DNA of 12,022 nt from Bdellovibrionales bacterium (GTDB taxonomy: Bacteria > Bdellovibrionota > UBA2361 > JAGRAS01): assembly GCA_020434465.1 (NCBI GenBank), contig JAGRAS010000018.1, positions 1 through 12,022 of the forward strand, in the 5' to 3' direction. The number at the start of each line of letters is the position of its first letter. The first letter of the stretch is position 1. Below the pieces are notes generated by a model. It had not been told where the DNA came from. It did no database searches and was given only the letters and a program-made list of their open reading frames with translations. Position numbers and translations under genes: made by a program. This document shows positions 7,032-12,022 of this stretch, one piece after another.

Positions 7032-8051
7032 GTGGAAGAGCGAAATTTAGAAAAAATTAATAGTCTATTTAAAGCTAAGTTTTCAGTTGAAGCCTTAAAA
7101 TTCAGAGAGCTAAACGCCCATGCTTCAAAAAGGAGTATGGTAAGAATCTTTCATCCAAACAACATAAGTTACATAGGTGTATATAATGAAAATCAAAAAG
7201 AAAACTTAGCATTCATTAGTTTTGCTAAAACCTTCAAAAAAATCGGATTAAATGTTCCTGAGATAATTGCTGAAGATTTAACTAATAATGTTTATTTACA
7301 GCAAGATTTAGGAGACCAAACCTTACGCTCATTACTTGATACTACAAAAAGTGAGACAGATATTTTTCCAAGCAATATAAAAGCTTTTTATAAAAAAGCT
7401 CTCACTGAATTAGTCAAATTTCAGGTTTTAGGTGGTGAGAAAATTGATTATGAATATTGTGAAATTCATCAAGAATACTCAAAGCCATCAATGCTTTTCG
7501 ACATGAATTATTTCAAAAAAGAATTCTTACTAAGACATGAGATAAAGTTTGATGAAACTTTGCTTGAGGAAAGTTTTGATAATTTTACTAAATTTCTACT
7601 CAGAGCACCAATAAAACATTTTTGCTATCGCGATTTTCAAGCCAGAAATATTATGATTATTAATGATGGTTTATTTTTTATTGATTTCCAAGGTGGAAGA
7701 AAAGGAGCAATCTATTGGGATTTGGTTTCTTTACTTTATCAGTCTTCTGCAGAAATCCCTCAGGGATGTCGTGATGAATTGACAGAACATTACGCAAATG
7801 AGTTATCAAAAATCGAGAAAGTTAATTTTCATGAGTTTAAAATTTTAACAGAAGCTTTTGTTTTAATTCGGATGCTTCAAGTCTTAGGAGCATATGGCAG
7901 ACACGGTTTGGGAGAAGGAAAGGAATATTTTTTAAAAAGCATTCCTTTTGCATTGGAAAATGTTAATAGGTTATTTATCAACCAGTCTTTTCCTGATGAC
8001 TGCAAAGAGTTAAAGAAAGTTTTGGAAAAATTAATTTCACTTTATTTGTAG
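7032..8051 (+). CDS. AmgK-like aminoglycoside phosphotransferase-fold sugar kinase
   Basis: A 339-aa kinase of the APH/choline-kinase fold, in the subgroup containing AmgK, which phosphorylates MurNAc/GlcNAc at the anomeric carbon. The N-lobe has YIGVYNENQKEN (48-58), VPEI (75-78) and YLQQDLGDQTL (88-98). The catalytic loop is YRDFQARN (199-206), with Asp201 as base and Asn206 for Mg. The metal-binding IDFQGG (217-222) follows, then WDLVSLLY and the RMLQVLGAYGRHG block (280-292) that I associate with this subgroup. The start is GTG 7032 with GAGGG 3 nt upstream; an in-frame TAA at 7002-7004 excludes a longer protein. Seven nucleotides separate it from the RapZ-domain gene. From memory, related kinases in Bacteroidetes are fused to a RapZ-like domain. 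Substrate identity is inferred. Confidence 0.85.
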   Translation: MEERNLEKINSLFKAKFSVEALKFRELNAHASKRSMVRIFHPNNISYIGVYNENQKENLAFISFAKTFKKIGLNVPEIIAEDLTNNVYLQQDLGDQTLRSLLDTTKSETDIFPSNIKAFYKKALTELVKFQVLGGEKIDYEYCEIHQEYSKPSMLFDMNYFKKEFLLRHEIKFDETLLEESFDNFTKFLLRAPIKHFCYRDFQARNIMIINDGLFFIDFQGGRKGAIYWDLVSLLYQSSAEIPQGCRDELTEHYANELSKIEKVNFHEFKILTEAFVLIRMLQVLGAYGRHGLGEGKEYFLKSIPFALENVNRLFINQSFPDDCKELKKVLEKLISLYL

Positions 8052-8058
8052 GCAAAAA

Positions 8059-8472
8059 ATGCTTGAAGTTTTGATTTTCAGTTTTTCTTATAAAAAATCG
8101 ACTTTGCCTTTTAATGAATCTGAGCATGGAGGAGGTTTTGTCTTTGATTGCCGCTGCATACCTAATCCTGGGCGAGAAGAAAAGTTCAAAGAGAGAACTG
8201 GCAAAGACGCAGACGTAAAAGATTTTTTAATGAATCAATCTGAAGCAAATGAATTTTTTGATAATGTAAAAAAAATTGCAGAACAAGCTTGTAGTAAATA
8301 TTTAGATCGTGGATTTGATCAATTAATGTTTTGCTTTGGTTGTACTGGCGGACAGCACAGGTCTGTTTATTTTGCAGAAAAACTTGCGGACTTGCTAGAT
8401 AGAAATGAAGACATCAAAGTTATTTTAAAACATTGTGAACTTCCGAAAATTATGAAACGGCTTGGCAGATGA
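8059..8472 (+). CDS. Stand-alone RapZ C-terminal domain protein
   Basis: A 137-aa protein corresponding to the C-terminal half of RapZ (YvcJ family). In E. coli this half binds glucosamine-6-phosphate and the GlmZ/GlmY small RNAs; the N-terminal P-loop ATPase half is absent here. Conserved blocks are SFSYKK (8-13), FDCRCIPNPGR (29-39, RapZ-type FDxRxxPNP), TGKD (47-50), FDQLMFCFGCTGGQHRS (86-102, matching the GCTGGKHRS signature) and AEKLAD (106-111). The start ATG has AGG 6 nt upstream overlapping the kinase stop, and the final ATGA overlaps the next gene's start, so translation of all three genes is coupled. It may sense an amino-sugar phosphate or act in the pathway; RNA binding cannot be judged. 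Confidence 0.9.
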   Translation: MLEVLIFSFSYKKSTLPFNESEHGGGFVFDCRCIPNPGREEKFKERTGKDADVKDFLMNQSEANEFFDNVKKIAEQACSKYLDRGFDQLMFCFGCTGGQHRSVYFAEKLADLLDRNEDIKVILKHCELPKIMKRLGR

Positions 8473-9200
8473 AAGTAAAACTAATGATTCTTGCCGCTGG
8501 TTTAGGGACTCGATTAGGCGAAATTGGCAAGACAACACCAAAATGCTTGTTGGAAGTAGGAGGAAAAACCTTACTTGAACATATTTTAGTTAAAGCAAGA
8601 ACTGCTGGTATTAATCAAGTTGTCATAAACACACATCATCTCGCACAAAAAATTTCTGACTTTCTTGCTGAGAATAAAAATTTTGGATTTGAAATTGATT
8701 TCTCAAATGAAGATCCTATTTTAGAAACTGGCGGAGGTATTAAAAAAGCTCAAGAATTTTTGAATGATGCTGATATTATTATTGTACATAATGGTGATAT
8801 CTACTCAGACTTTGAATTTCAACCTTTAATAGATTTTCATCTACAAAAAAAATGTTTGGTGAGTTTGTGTGTTTTTAAAAAAGATTCTGATAGAAGTTTG
8901 GTTTTTGATACTGATCATAATTTATGTGGTTGGTCCAACAAGTCTTCTGGACAACAGAAAATTATTGGAGCTGCTGGAGTAAATGTAATCAACTTTGGTT
9001 TTACTGGTATCTATGCTTTCTCACCAAAGTTTTTCAATTATATGCTAGCTGAAGAAAAATTCTCAGTAATAGATGTATTTTTAAACGCGGCTAAATCAAA
9101 CGAAGAACTTAAATACTTAGAAATTTCAGATTTTAATTGGTATGACGCAGGAACACCAGAAAAGCTAGAGCTTTTAAGACAGTTTTTATCTAAGCAGTAA
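8469..9200 (+). CDS. MurU-like sugar-1-phosphate nucleotidyltransferase
   Basis: A 243-aa NTP-transferase fold enzyme that would join a sugar-1-phosphate to an NTP to give NDP-sugar and pyrophosphate. The signature LAAGLGTRLGEIGKTTPKC (8-26) includes the phosphate-binding GxGTRL loop and catalytic Lys25. ETGGGIKKA (86-94) contacts the base and sugar, and NGD (108-110) binds metal. FTGIYAF, VIDVF and WYDAGTPEKL (224-233) are typical C-terminal blocks. Length and motif order fit MurU (MurNAc-1-P uridylyltransferase) and short mannose-1-P guanylyltransferases equally; the neighbouring AmgK-like kinase argues for the MurU role. There is no own ribosome site: its ATG overlaps the preceding TGA. 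Its last 15 nt overlap the convergent HAD gene. Confidence 0.88.
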   Translation: MKVKLMILAAGLGTRLGEIGKTTPKCLLEVGGKTLLEHILVKARTAGINQVVINTHHLAQKISDFLAENKNFGFEIDFSNEDPILETGGGIKKAQEFLNDADIIIVHNGDIYSDFEFQPLIDFHLQKKCLVSLCVFKKDSDRSLVFDTDHNLCGWSNKSSGQQKIIGAAGVNVINFGFTGIYAFSPKFFNYMLAEEKFSVIDVFLNAAKSNEELKYLEISDFNWYDAGTPEKLELLRQFLSKQ

Positions 9201-9908
9201 TTCTCTAAGTTTATTAAAATCATTAAAAAAGTGGTCGATTGAGTTGTTTTTTGCTTGGCCATCAATATCAAAAAGAAATGCATGCATCCCCGCATTTTTA
9301 GCTCCAAGATAATCAAGTTCAATACTGTTACCAATATATAGACAGTCTGCAGGGCTAAGATTTAAAAAGTTTGCTGTAATTTCAAACGATTTAGCAGAAG
9401 GTTTTTTCCAGCCAATCTCTGATGCTATAGCTACGTGATCAAACAAATTTTTAATTCCTAATTCTTCTAATACATTAATAGTTCTAGCATCATTATTAGT
9501 TAATGCTGCAATTGACTTATTCATGCTTTTTGCATCTTCGATAAAGCTTATTACCCCGGGGGTAATTTTTCTTGTGCTACCCTTAGCAAAGGCTTGATAA
9601 ACACTTTCAAAAAAAGAATCAAAATCACTTGGGATTTGATAGAAGGAGCATAAGATCCAAGCGTATTCTCTCCAAAATTCTTTTTCTTTATTACTATTAG
9701 TTTGATAATCGCTAGCTATACAAAGATAATTGTCTCTAACTTTTTTCCAAGCTTCGTGAAGCGATTTATCTAATTTATCATCGGCAGGAACATTGATATT
9801 ATGTTCTGCAAGACAAGCAGAGTAGATTTCGGCCATGTTGATTACATCAATTAACGTTTGATCCACATCAAAAATAATAGCTTTTACTTGTTTGAGAATG
9901 TTTTTCAT
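9186..9908 (-). CDS. HAD-superfamily phosphatase, possible MupP counterpart
   Basis: A 240-aa haloacid-dehalogenase-type hydrolase with a helical cap (about 20-110). Motif I FDVDQTL (13-19) gives nucleophile Asp14 and acid/base Asp16. Motif II is ALTNND (135-140, Thr137). The motif III Lys is in GWKKP (166-170). Motif IV is IGNSIELDYLGAKNAG (192-207), in which the usual first Asp of GDS is Asn194 while Asp199 remains. It faces the kinase-RapZ-nucleotidyltransferase cassette and overlaps its end by 15 bp. In Pseudomonas the HAD enzyme MupP dephosphorylates MurNAc-6-P upstream of AmgK and MurU, so a similar role is possible, though HAD phosphatases are too varied to assign from sequence alone. 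The start ATG 9908 has no strong Shine-Dalgarno. Confidence 0.85.
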   Translation of the reverse strand: MKNILKQVKAIIFDVDQTLIDVINMAEIYSACLAEHNINVPADDKLDKSLHEAWKKVRDNYLCIASDYQTNSNKEKEFWREYAWILCSFYQIPSDFDSFFESVYQAFAKGSTRKITPGVISFIEDAKSMNKSIAALTNNDARTINVLEELGIKNLFDHVAIASEIGWKKPSAKSFEITANFLNLSPADCLYIGNSIELDYLGAKNAGMHAFLFDIDGQAKNNSIDHFFNDFNKLRELLLR

Positions 9909-9909
9909 C

Positions 9910-9930
9910 TAGTCAAATTTAGCATGACTA
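9910..9930. repeat. Short inverted repeat upstream of the HAD gene
   Basis: TAGTCA (9910-9915) and TGACTA (9925-9930) form 6-bp arms around a 9-nt spacer, directly before the HAD start and within the divergent region shared with the crotonase gene. It could be an operator or leader hairpin, or chance. Confidence 0.25.
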
Positions 9931-10030
9931 ATCTATGCTTGCCATATAGACTCAGTTTTTAAACTCTTTGTTTTAAACCAATAATTTTAAAACGAATTAT
10001 TCTTAGCTAAATTAAGAAAAATGAGGAAAA

Positions 10031-10807
10031 ATGTCACTTGTATTATTCAAAGAAGATGTACGCGGATGGGGAATAATAACTTTAAATAATCCTGATAATC
10101 TAAATGCCATGGATGAAGTTATGGCAACTGAGTTTTCAGCTTTAATTGATAAAATTATTGCTTCTAAAAAAAATTATAGATCTATTATTTTAACTGGATC
10201 TGGTAGAGCTTTTTCAGCTGGTGGCAATTTAGATATGCTTGAAAAAAAGACCACCTTCACAAAAGAGAAAAATAAAGAGTTAATGGAAAACTTTTACTAT
10301 TCTTTTCTTAAGATTCTAGATCTTGAAACTCCGCTTATTGCTGCAATCAATGGACATGCAATCGGAGCAGGATTATGTGTTGCAAGTGCATGCGATATCA
10401 GGATTGCTGCGGAATCTGCAAAATTAGGATTTACTTTTACAAAGCTTGGTCTTCATCCTGGTATGGGAGGGACTTACTTTTTACCAAAAGTTGTTGGTTA
10501 TCCATTTGCAACTGAACTAATGTTAACTGGAAGAGTGGTAATGGCTCCTGAGGCAGAGAAGATGGGGTTAATATCAAGGATTGTTAAAGACGACATGGCG
10601 ATGGCAGAGGCAGAAAAAATTGCTGAAGAAATCAATTCTTGTGGTCCAGAGGCTACTAAGCAACTGTTAATGACCTTAAGAAAAGGCTCTAGCAGCATGA
10701 AACAGGCCTTGGAAAATGAAGCAAATTGCCAAGCAATTAACTATTCAGGAGACGAGTTTAAAGAAGGAATTGCTGCAATAAAAGAAAAAAGACCGCCTAA
10801 TTTTTAA
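10031..10807 (+). CDS. Enoyl-CoA hydratase/isomerase (crotonase) family protein without the classical glutamates
   Basis: A 258-aa crotonase-fold protein acting on an acyl-CoA. The oxyanion-hole segments are present: GRAFSAGGNLDML (58-70) and NGHAIGAG (107-114). The family pattern GLHPGMGGTYFLPKVVG (140-156) and the end EGIAAIKEKRPP are typical. Aligned by eye with rat hydratase (NGYALGGGCELAMMCD and FGQPEILLG), the first catalytic Glu position holds Cys116 and the second holds Phe136, so neither acid needed for water addition is there. It may therefore be an isomerase, decarboxylase, thioesterase-like or non-hydratase member. The ATG has GAGGA 3 nt upstream (10023-10027). It is a single-gene unit facing the minus-strand pair to its right. 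Confidence 0.9.
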   Translation: MSLVLFKEDVRGWGIITLNNPDNLNAMDEVMATEFSALIDKIIASKKNYRSIILTGSGRAFSAGGNLDMLEKKTTFTKEKNKELMENFYYSFLKILDLETPLIAAINGHAIGAGLCVASACDIRIAAESAKLGFTFTKLGLHPGMGGTYFLPKVVGYPFATELMLTGRVVMAPEAEKMGLISRIVKDDMAMAEAEKIAEEINSCGPEATKQLLMTLRKGSSSMKQALENEANCQAINYSGDEFKEGIAAIKEKRPPNF

Positions 10808-10813
10808 TAAACT

Positions 10814-10834
10814 AAAAAAGACTTGTTAAGTCTT
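10814..10834 (-). terminator. Rho-independent terminator of the minus-strand pair
   Basis: A perfect 7-bp stem, AAGACTT (10818-10824) with AAGTCTT (10828-10834), closes a 3-nt loop. Read on the minus strand it runs into six T (10814-10819, the last two shared with the stem). The stop codon of the 61-aa gene (10826-10828) covers two loop bases and the first base of a stem arm. In the plus direction no T run follows, so it probably does not terminate the crotonase transcript efficiently. Confidence 0.7.
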
Positions 10835-11011
10835 ATGTGTTCTTCGCAGAGCAAAATAAGCTCCAATTGCAATTATAAATACTTGAGCACCAGAATAGTA
10901 AAATCCTTTCCAGTTAAACGATTCATTCGCGGCAAATGCTAGGCGAACAATTAAAACCGCAGTTATAGAACTTATGATTAGCGCGAATTTTTTGTTGCTT
11001 GGGTAATCCAT
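10826..11011 (-). CDS. 61-aa two-helix membrane protein
   Basis: A very small inner-membrane protein with two hydrophobic helices (about residues 8-27 and 38-54) joined by NESFNWKGFYYS and ending in a basic RRTHKT tail, which suggests both ends face the cytosol. No family is recognised. The ATG at 11011 lacks a Shine-Dalgarno and lies within a potential hairpin (11001-11026). The gene starts 38 nt after the stop of the conserved gene at 11050, so the two are probably one transcript ending at the hairpin 10818-10834. A dedicated terminator immediately at its stop codon supports it as a real gene. Confidence 0.55.
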   Translation of the reverse strand: MDYPSNKKFALIISSITAVLIVRLAFAANESFNWKGFYYSGAQVFIIAIGAYFALRRTHKT

Positions 11012-11026
11012 TTGAAAATGTTACCC
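11001..11026 (-). promoter_or_regulatory. Hairpin covering the start codon of the 61-aa gene
   Basis: In minus-strand RNA, GGGUAA (11021-11026) pairs with UUACCC (11001-11006). Inside this, CAUUU can partly pair with AAAUG, which contains the start codon at 11009-11011. The outer 6-bp stem is perfect; the inner pairing is limited by the small loop. Such a fold could hide the start codon unless ribosomes translating the upstream gene open it. Confidence 0.4.
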
Positions 11027-11034
11027 GATCGAAA

Positions 11035-11064
11035 CTATTGTAGTAAAGACTATCGTAGTAAAGT
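11035..11064. repeat. 15-bp tandem duplication at the 3' end of the conserved gene
   Basis: CTATTGTAGTAAAGA (11035-11049) and CTATCGTAGTAAAGT (11050-11064) are back-to-back copies differing at two positions. On the minus strand each copy carries a TAG in the same frame, so the gene stops at 11050-11052 with a second TAG one unit later; the duplicated unit would otherwise encode SLLQ. Confidence 0.85.
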
Positions 11065-11376
11065 AAGCCTTTCTTGTAGCTCTTCGGGATTGCCCTCATA
11101 GCCCCTTAAGCTTCTTTGTAAAGCAGCAGGCTCAAGATCTAAATGTAAAGCAACCCAGGCAAAACTAAATGGTTTCTTTGGAGTTAATTTCCCAAACAAC
11201 CATTGCCTTGCGCTACGAACAACATGTCTTTCACATTGAGCTGTACCAAAAGCATCACAGATGGCACGAGCCAAAACTGCTGCTAAAAGGTTTCTCTCAG
11301 GTTTGACGGGGGAATGCGCTTCTGAATCCTCTTCGGAGTCTGAAGTAAACCTATTGATCGCTGATGAATTACTCAT
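11050..11376 (-). CDS. Small conserved FSF-motif protein (108 aa), HTH-like
   Basis: From ATG 11376 the protein is 108 aa: a Ser/Glu-rich, probably disordered N-terminus (SNSSAINRFTSDSEEDSEAH), then a helical domain. The pattern RSARQWLFG...PFSFAWVALHLDLEPAALQRSLRGYE resembles small proteins, common in deltaproteobacteria and some phages, with an R..R...W......FSF..v...L.ld...lR..L motif. These look like a helix-turn-helix, but their function is unknown to me beyond that. I prefer ATG 11376, with AGGAG 11 nt upstream; a TTG at 11448 with AAGGG 4 nt upstream would add 24 basic residues. A four-codon ORF (ATG CTA ACA GAA TGA) lies between that AGGAG and the chosen start, its TGA overlapping it. 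G+C looks higher here than in its neighbours. Confidence 0.6.
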   Translation of the reverse strand: MSNSSAINRFTSDSEEDSEAHSPVKPERNLLAAVLARAICDAFGTAQCERHVVRSARQWLFGKLTPKKPFSFAWVALHLDLEPAALQRSLRGYEGNPEELQERLTLLR

Positions 11377-11455
11377 TCTGTTAGCATCTCCTGTTAATCT
11401 CTTCGCTGCATTGATCTTAAAATGTCTAGCCCTAAAATTTTTAAGCAAAAATCCC

Positions 11456-11518
11456 TTATTTAACTGGGTTGTTTTTAATGGTTTTAGGAACCAAAAAAGT
11501 TAAAAACCAGTTAAATAA
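11456..11518. repeat. Long imperfect inverted repeat (63-nt hairpin)
   Basis: The outer arms TTATTTAACTGG (11456-11467) and CCAGTTAAATAA (11507-11518) are a perfect 12-bp match. After a 4-nt bulge, TTTTTAA and TTAAAAA pair over 7 bp, and inside that TGGTT and AACCA pair over 5 bp with a TTAGG loop. It is upstream of the 108-aa gene on the minus strand and overlaps the start of the possible 53-aa ORF on the plus strand. It may be a structured RNA, a regulator site or a remnant of a small mobile repeat. Confidence 0.7.
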
Positions 11519-11639
11519 ACAAAAGGAGCTCAAAAATTGCATAAAATCAAAGCCCAAAAACCGAAGGATGTCTAAAATAGACAAATTATTAGATAAAACC
11601 CGTGTTACTTTAACACACCTAAAGCTTTTAGCTGCTTAA
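11478..11639 (+). CDS. Possible 53-aa Lys-rich basic protein
   Basis: ATG 11478 to TAA 11639 encodes 53 aa beginning MVLGTKKVKNQLNKQKELKN, with a second basic block SKPKNRRMSK, then a helical, Leu-rich end (KLLDKTRVTLTHLKLLAA). About a quarter of the residues are Lys or Arg, which fits a nucleic-acid-binding peptide. However, AT-rich sequence favours Lys and Asn by chance, and no Shine-Dalgarno precedes ATG 11478. A shorter version of 23 aa from ATG 11568 has AAGG too close to the start. No family recognised; listed as a candidate only. Confidence 0.3.
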   Translation: MVLGTKKVKNQLNKQKELKNCIKSKPKNRRMSKIDKLLDKTRVTLTHLKLLAA

Positions 11640-11811
11640 ACTAAATGCGTCAATAGCGTTTATATGTTACCCCCATTTATTTGAATTTGAGGGAAAAAAT
11701 AGGCAAAAAAACCTATAAAACCTTGGTTGTAAATACATTTTAAGAAAAAATTAGCTATTTCTGACTGGTCATTTTGGTTAATTTATTTAAGCGTAAAATA
11801 GAGCACTTACA

Positions 11812-11840
11812 TTGACTTAAGCACCTAATTTCGATAGCTT
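11812..11840 (+). promoter_or_regulatory. Sigma70-like promoter upstream of the RRM gene
   Basis: TTGACT (11812-11817, five of six consensus) and TAGCTT (11835-11840, three of six) are spaced 17 nt. Transcription from here would give an RRM mRNA leader of roughly 130 nt. The -10 box is weak and the call rests on inspection only. Confidence 0.35.
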
Positions 11841-11852
11841 ACCAGGCCTGGT
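11841..11852. promoter_or_regulatory. Perfect 12-bp palindrome ACCAGGCCTGGT at the predicted transcription start
   Basis: ACCAGGCCTGGT is fully self-complementary and GC-rich in an AT-rich gap. It begins at the base after the proposed -10 box, the position expected of a repressor operator around +1. As RNA it could form only a short stem. Confidence 0.4.
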
Positions 11853-11976
11853 GTTTTAGCTTTTAATGGGTACGTGCTATAGCCGTTTTAATCCCTTAAA
11901 AAGCCTTATAGGCTTAATTTCCTTAAGAGCACCAAAAGAAATAGTTTACAATTTTTAAATATTTAGATTTTTAATT

Positions 11977-12022
11977 ATGAAAAAGAAGCTTTTTATTAGT
12001 AATTTAGATTTTGAAGTAACAG
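11977..12022 (+). CDS. RRM-type RNA-binding protein, N-terminus (partial, off right edge)
   Basis: The last 46 bases open an ATG frame reading MKKKLFISNLDFEVT. The KLFISNLDFEVT stretch is the RNP2 beta-strand motif that opens an RNA recognition motif (compare the usual KLFVGNLS/D..VTE). Short single-RRM proteins occur in cyanobacteria and many proteobacteria, where some are cold-induced RNA chaperones. Only 15 residues are visible, but the motif is distinctive and sits exactly at the start, as in those proteins. No good Shine-Dalgarno is seen in the A/T-rich sequence just upstream. The long intergenic leader before it may carry its regulation. Confidence 0.7.
   Translation, partial: MKKKLFISNLDFEVT

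Larger units (their letters stand above)
11377..11976. other. Intergenic stretch of about 600 nt with hairpins, a possible small ORF and a promoter
   Basis: No long gene is visible between the divergent 108-aa gene and the RRM gene. The stretch holds the long hairpin at 11456-11518, a possible 53-aa ORF at 11478-11639, small perfect stems (GTCTA/TAGAC at 11570-11582; GTGTTA/TAACAC at 11602-11616), a promoter-like pair with palindrome at 11812-11852, and a leader with competing stems (11874-11932). I see no tRNA or known riboswitch. Confidence 0.7.

Noticed and set aside
9038..9334. 98-aa minus-strand frame across the nucleotidyltransferase/HAD junction
   Set aside because: It overlaps two well-supported genes in other frames and has no family motif.
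11261..11503. 80-aa plus-strand frame antisense to the 108-aa gene
   Set aside because: The minus strand there carries the conserved W...FSF pattern and a better start; the plus frame is a shadow.
11537..11575. TTG-started 12-aa leader peptide with AAGGAG 8 nt upstream
   Set aside because: The spacing is good, but the start is TTG, no run of a regulatory amino acid is present and no attenuator follows, so chance is likely.

Overview
This is an AT-rich bacterial chromosome segment (by eye roughly two-thirds A+T). It is densely coded on both strands and shows no sign of phage, IS elements, CRISPR or plasmid functions. Bacterial housekeeping genes (argS, ung, rsgA), a flagellar motor gene (fliG) and a short RRM protein suggest a motile Gram-negative bacterium. 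The FliG wording and a small FSF-type conserved protein at 11050-11376 feel deltaproteobacteria-like (broad sense), but that is an impression from memory and the sequence does not fix the taxon.

Left part (1-3107). An arginyl-tRNA synthetase gene on the minus strand runs off the left edge. It carries a PheT-like OB-fold tRNA-binding domain inserted in the synthetase body. Two in-frame TAA codons interrupt it, at 182-184 next to a 16-A run and at 23-25 next to an 8-T run of the coding strand. Divergent from it are an unrecognised 277-aa protein and a class I SAM methyltransferase.

Middle (3104-6829). A tight minus-strand operon encodes a YvlD/holin-4-like membrane protein, the ribosome-assembly GTPase RsgA and uracil-DNA glycosylase, with 1-2 nt gaps. 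Its stop meets the methyltransferase stop in a shared TTAA. Divergent from it is a small two-helix membrane protein with an acidic tail, convergent with a lone fliG.

Centre-right (7032-9908). The most interesting locus is a plus-strand cassette: an AmgK-like sugar kinase, a free-standing RapZ C-terminal domain (the amino-sugar-sensing part of RapZ), and a MurU-like sugar-1-phosphate nucleotidyltransferase. The last two overlap by 4 nt. A HAD phosphatase gene converges on the cassette and overlaps its 3' end by 15 bp. Together they could form an amino-sugar salvage route (phosphatase, anomeric kinase, nucleotidyltransferase), with the RapZ domain as sensor or extra catalyst. The functional link is an inference.

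Right part (10031-12022). A crotonase-fold protein lacks both catalytic glutamates of classical enoyl-CoA hydratase. Next, on the minus strand, come a small conserved protein and a 61-aa membrane protein. The 61-aa gene's start codon lies in one hairpin and its stop codon in the loop of its terminator hairpin. The gap of about 600 nt up to the RRM gene at the right edge holds a long imperfect hairpin, a possible 53-aa basic ORF, a sigma70-like promoter abutting a perfect 12-bp palindrome, and a long leader for the RRM gene.
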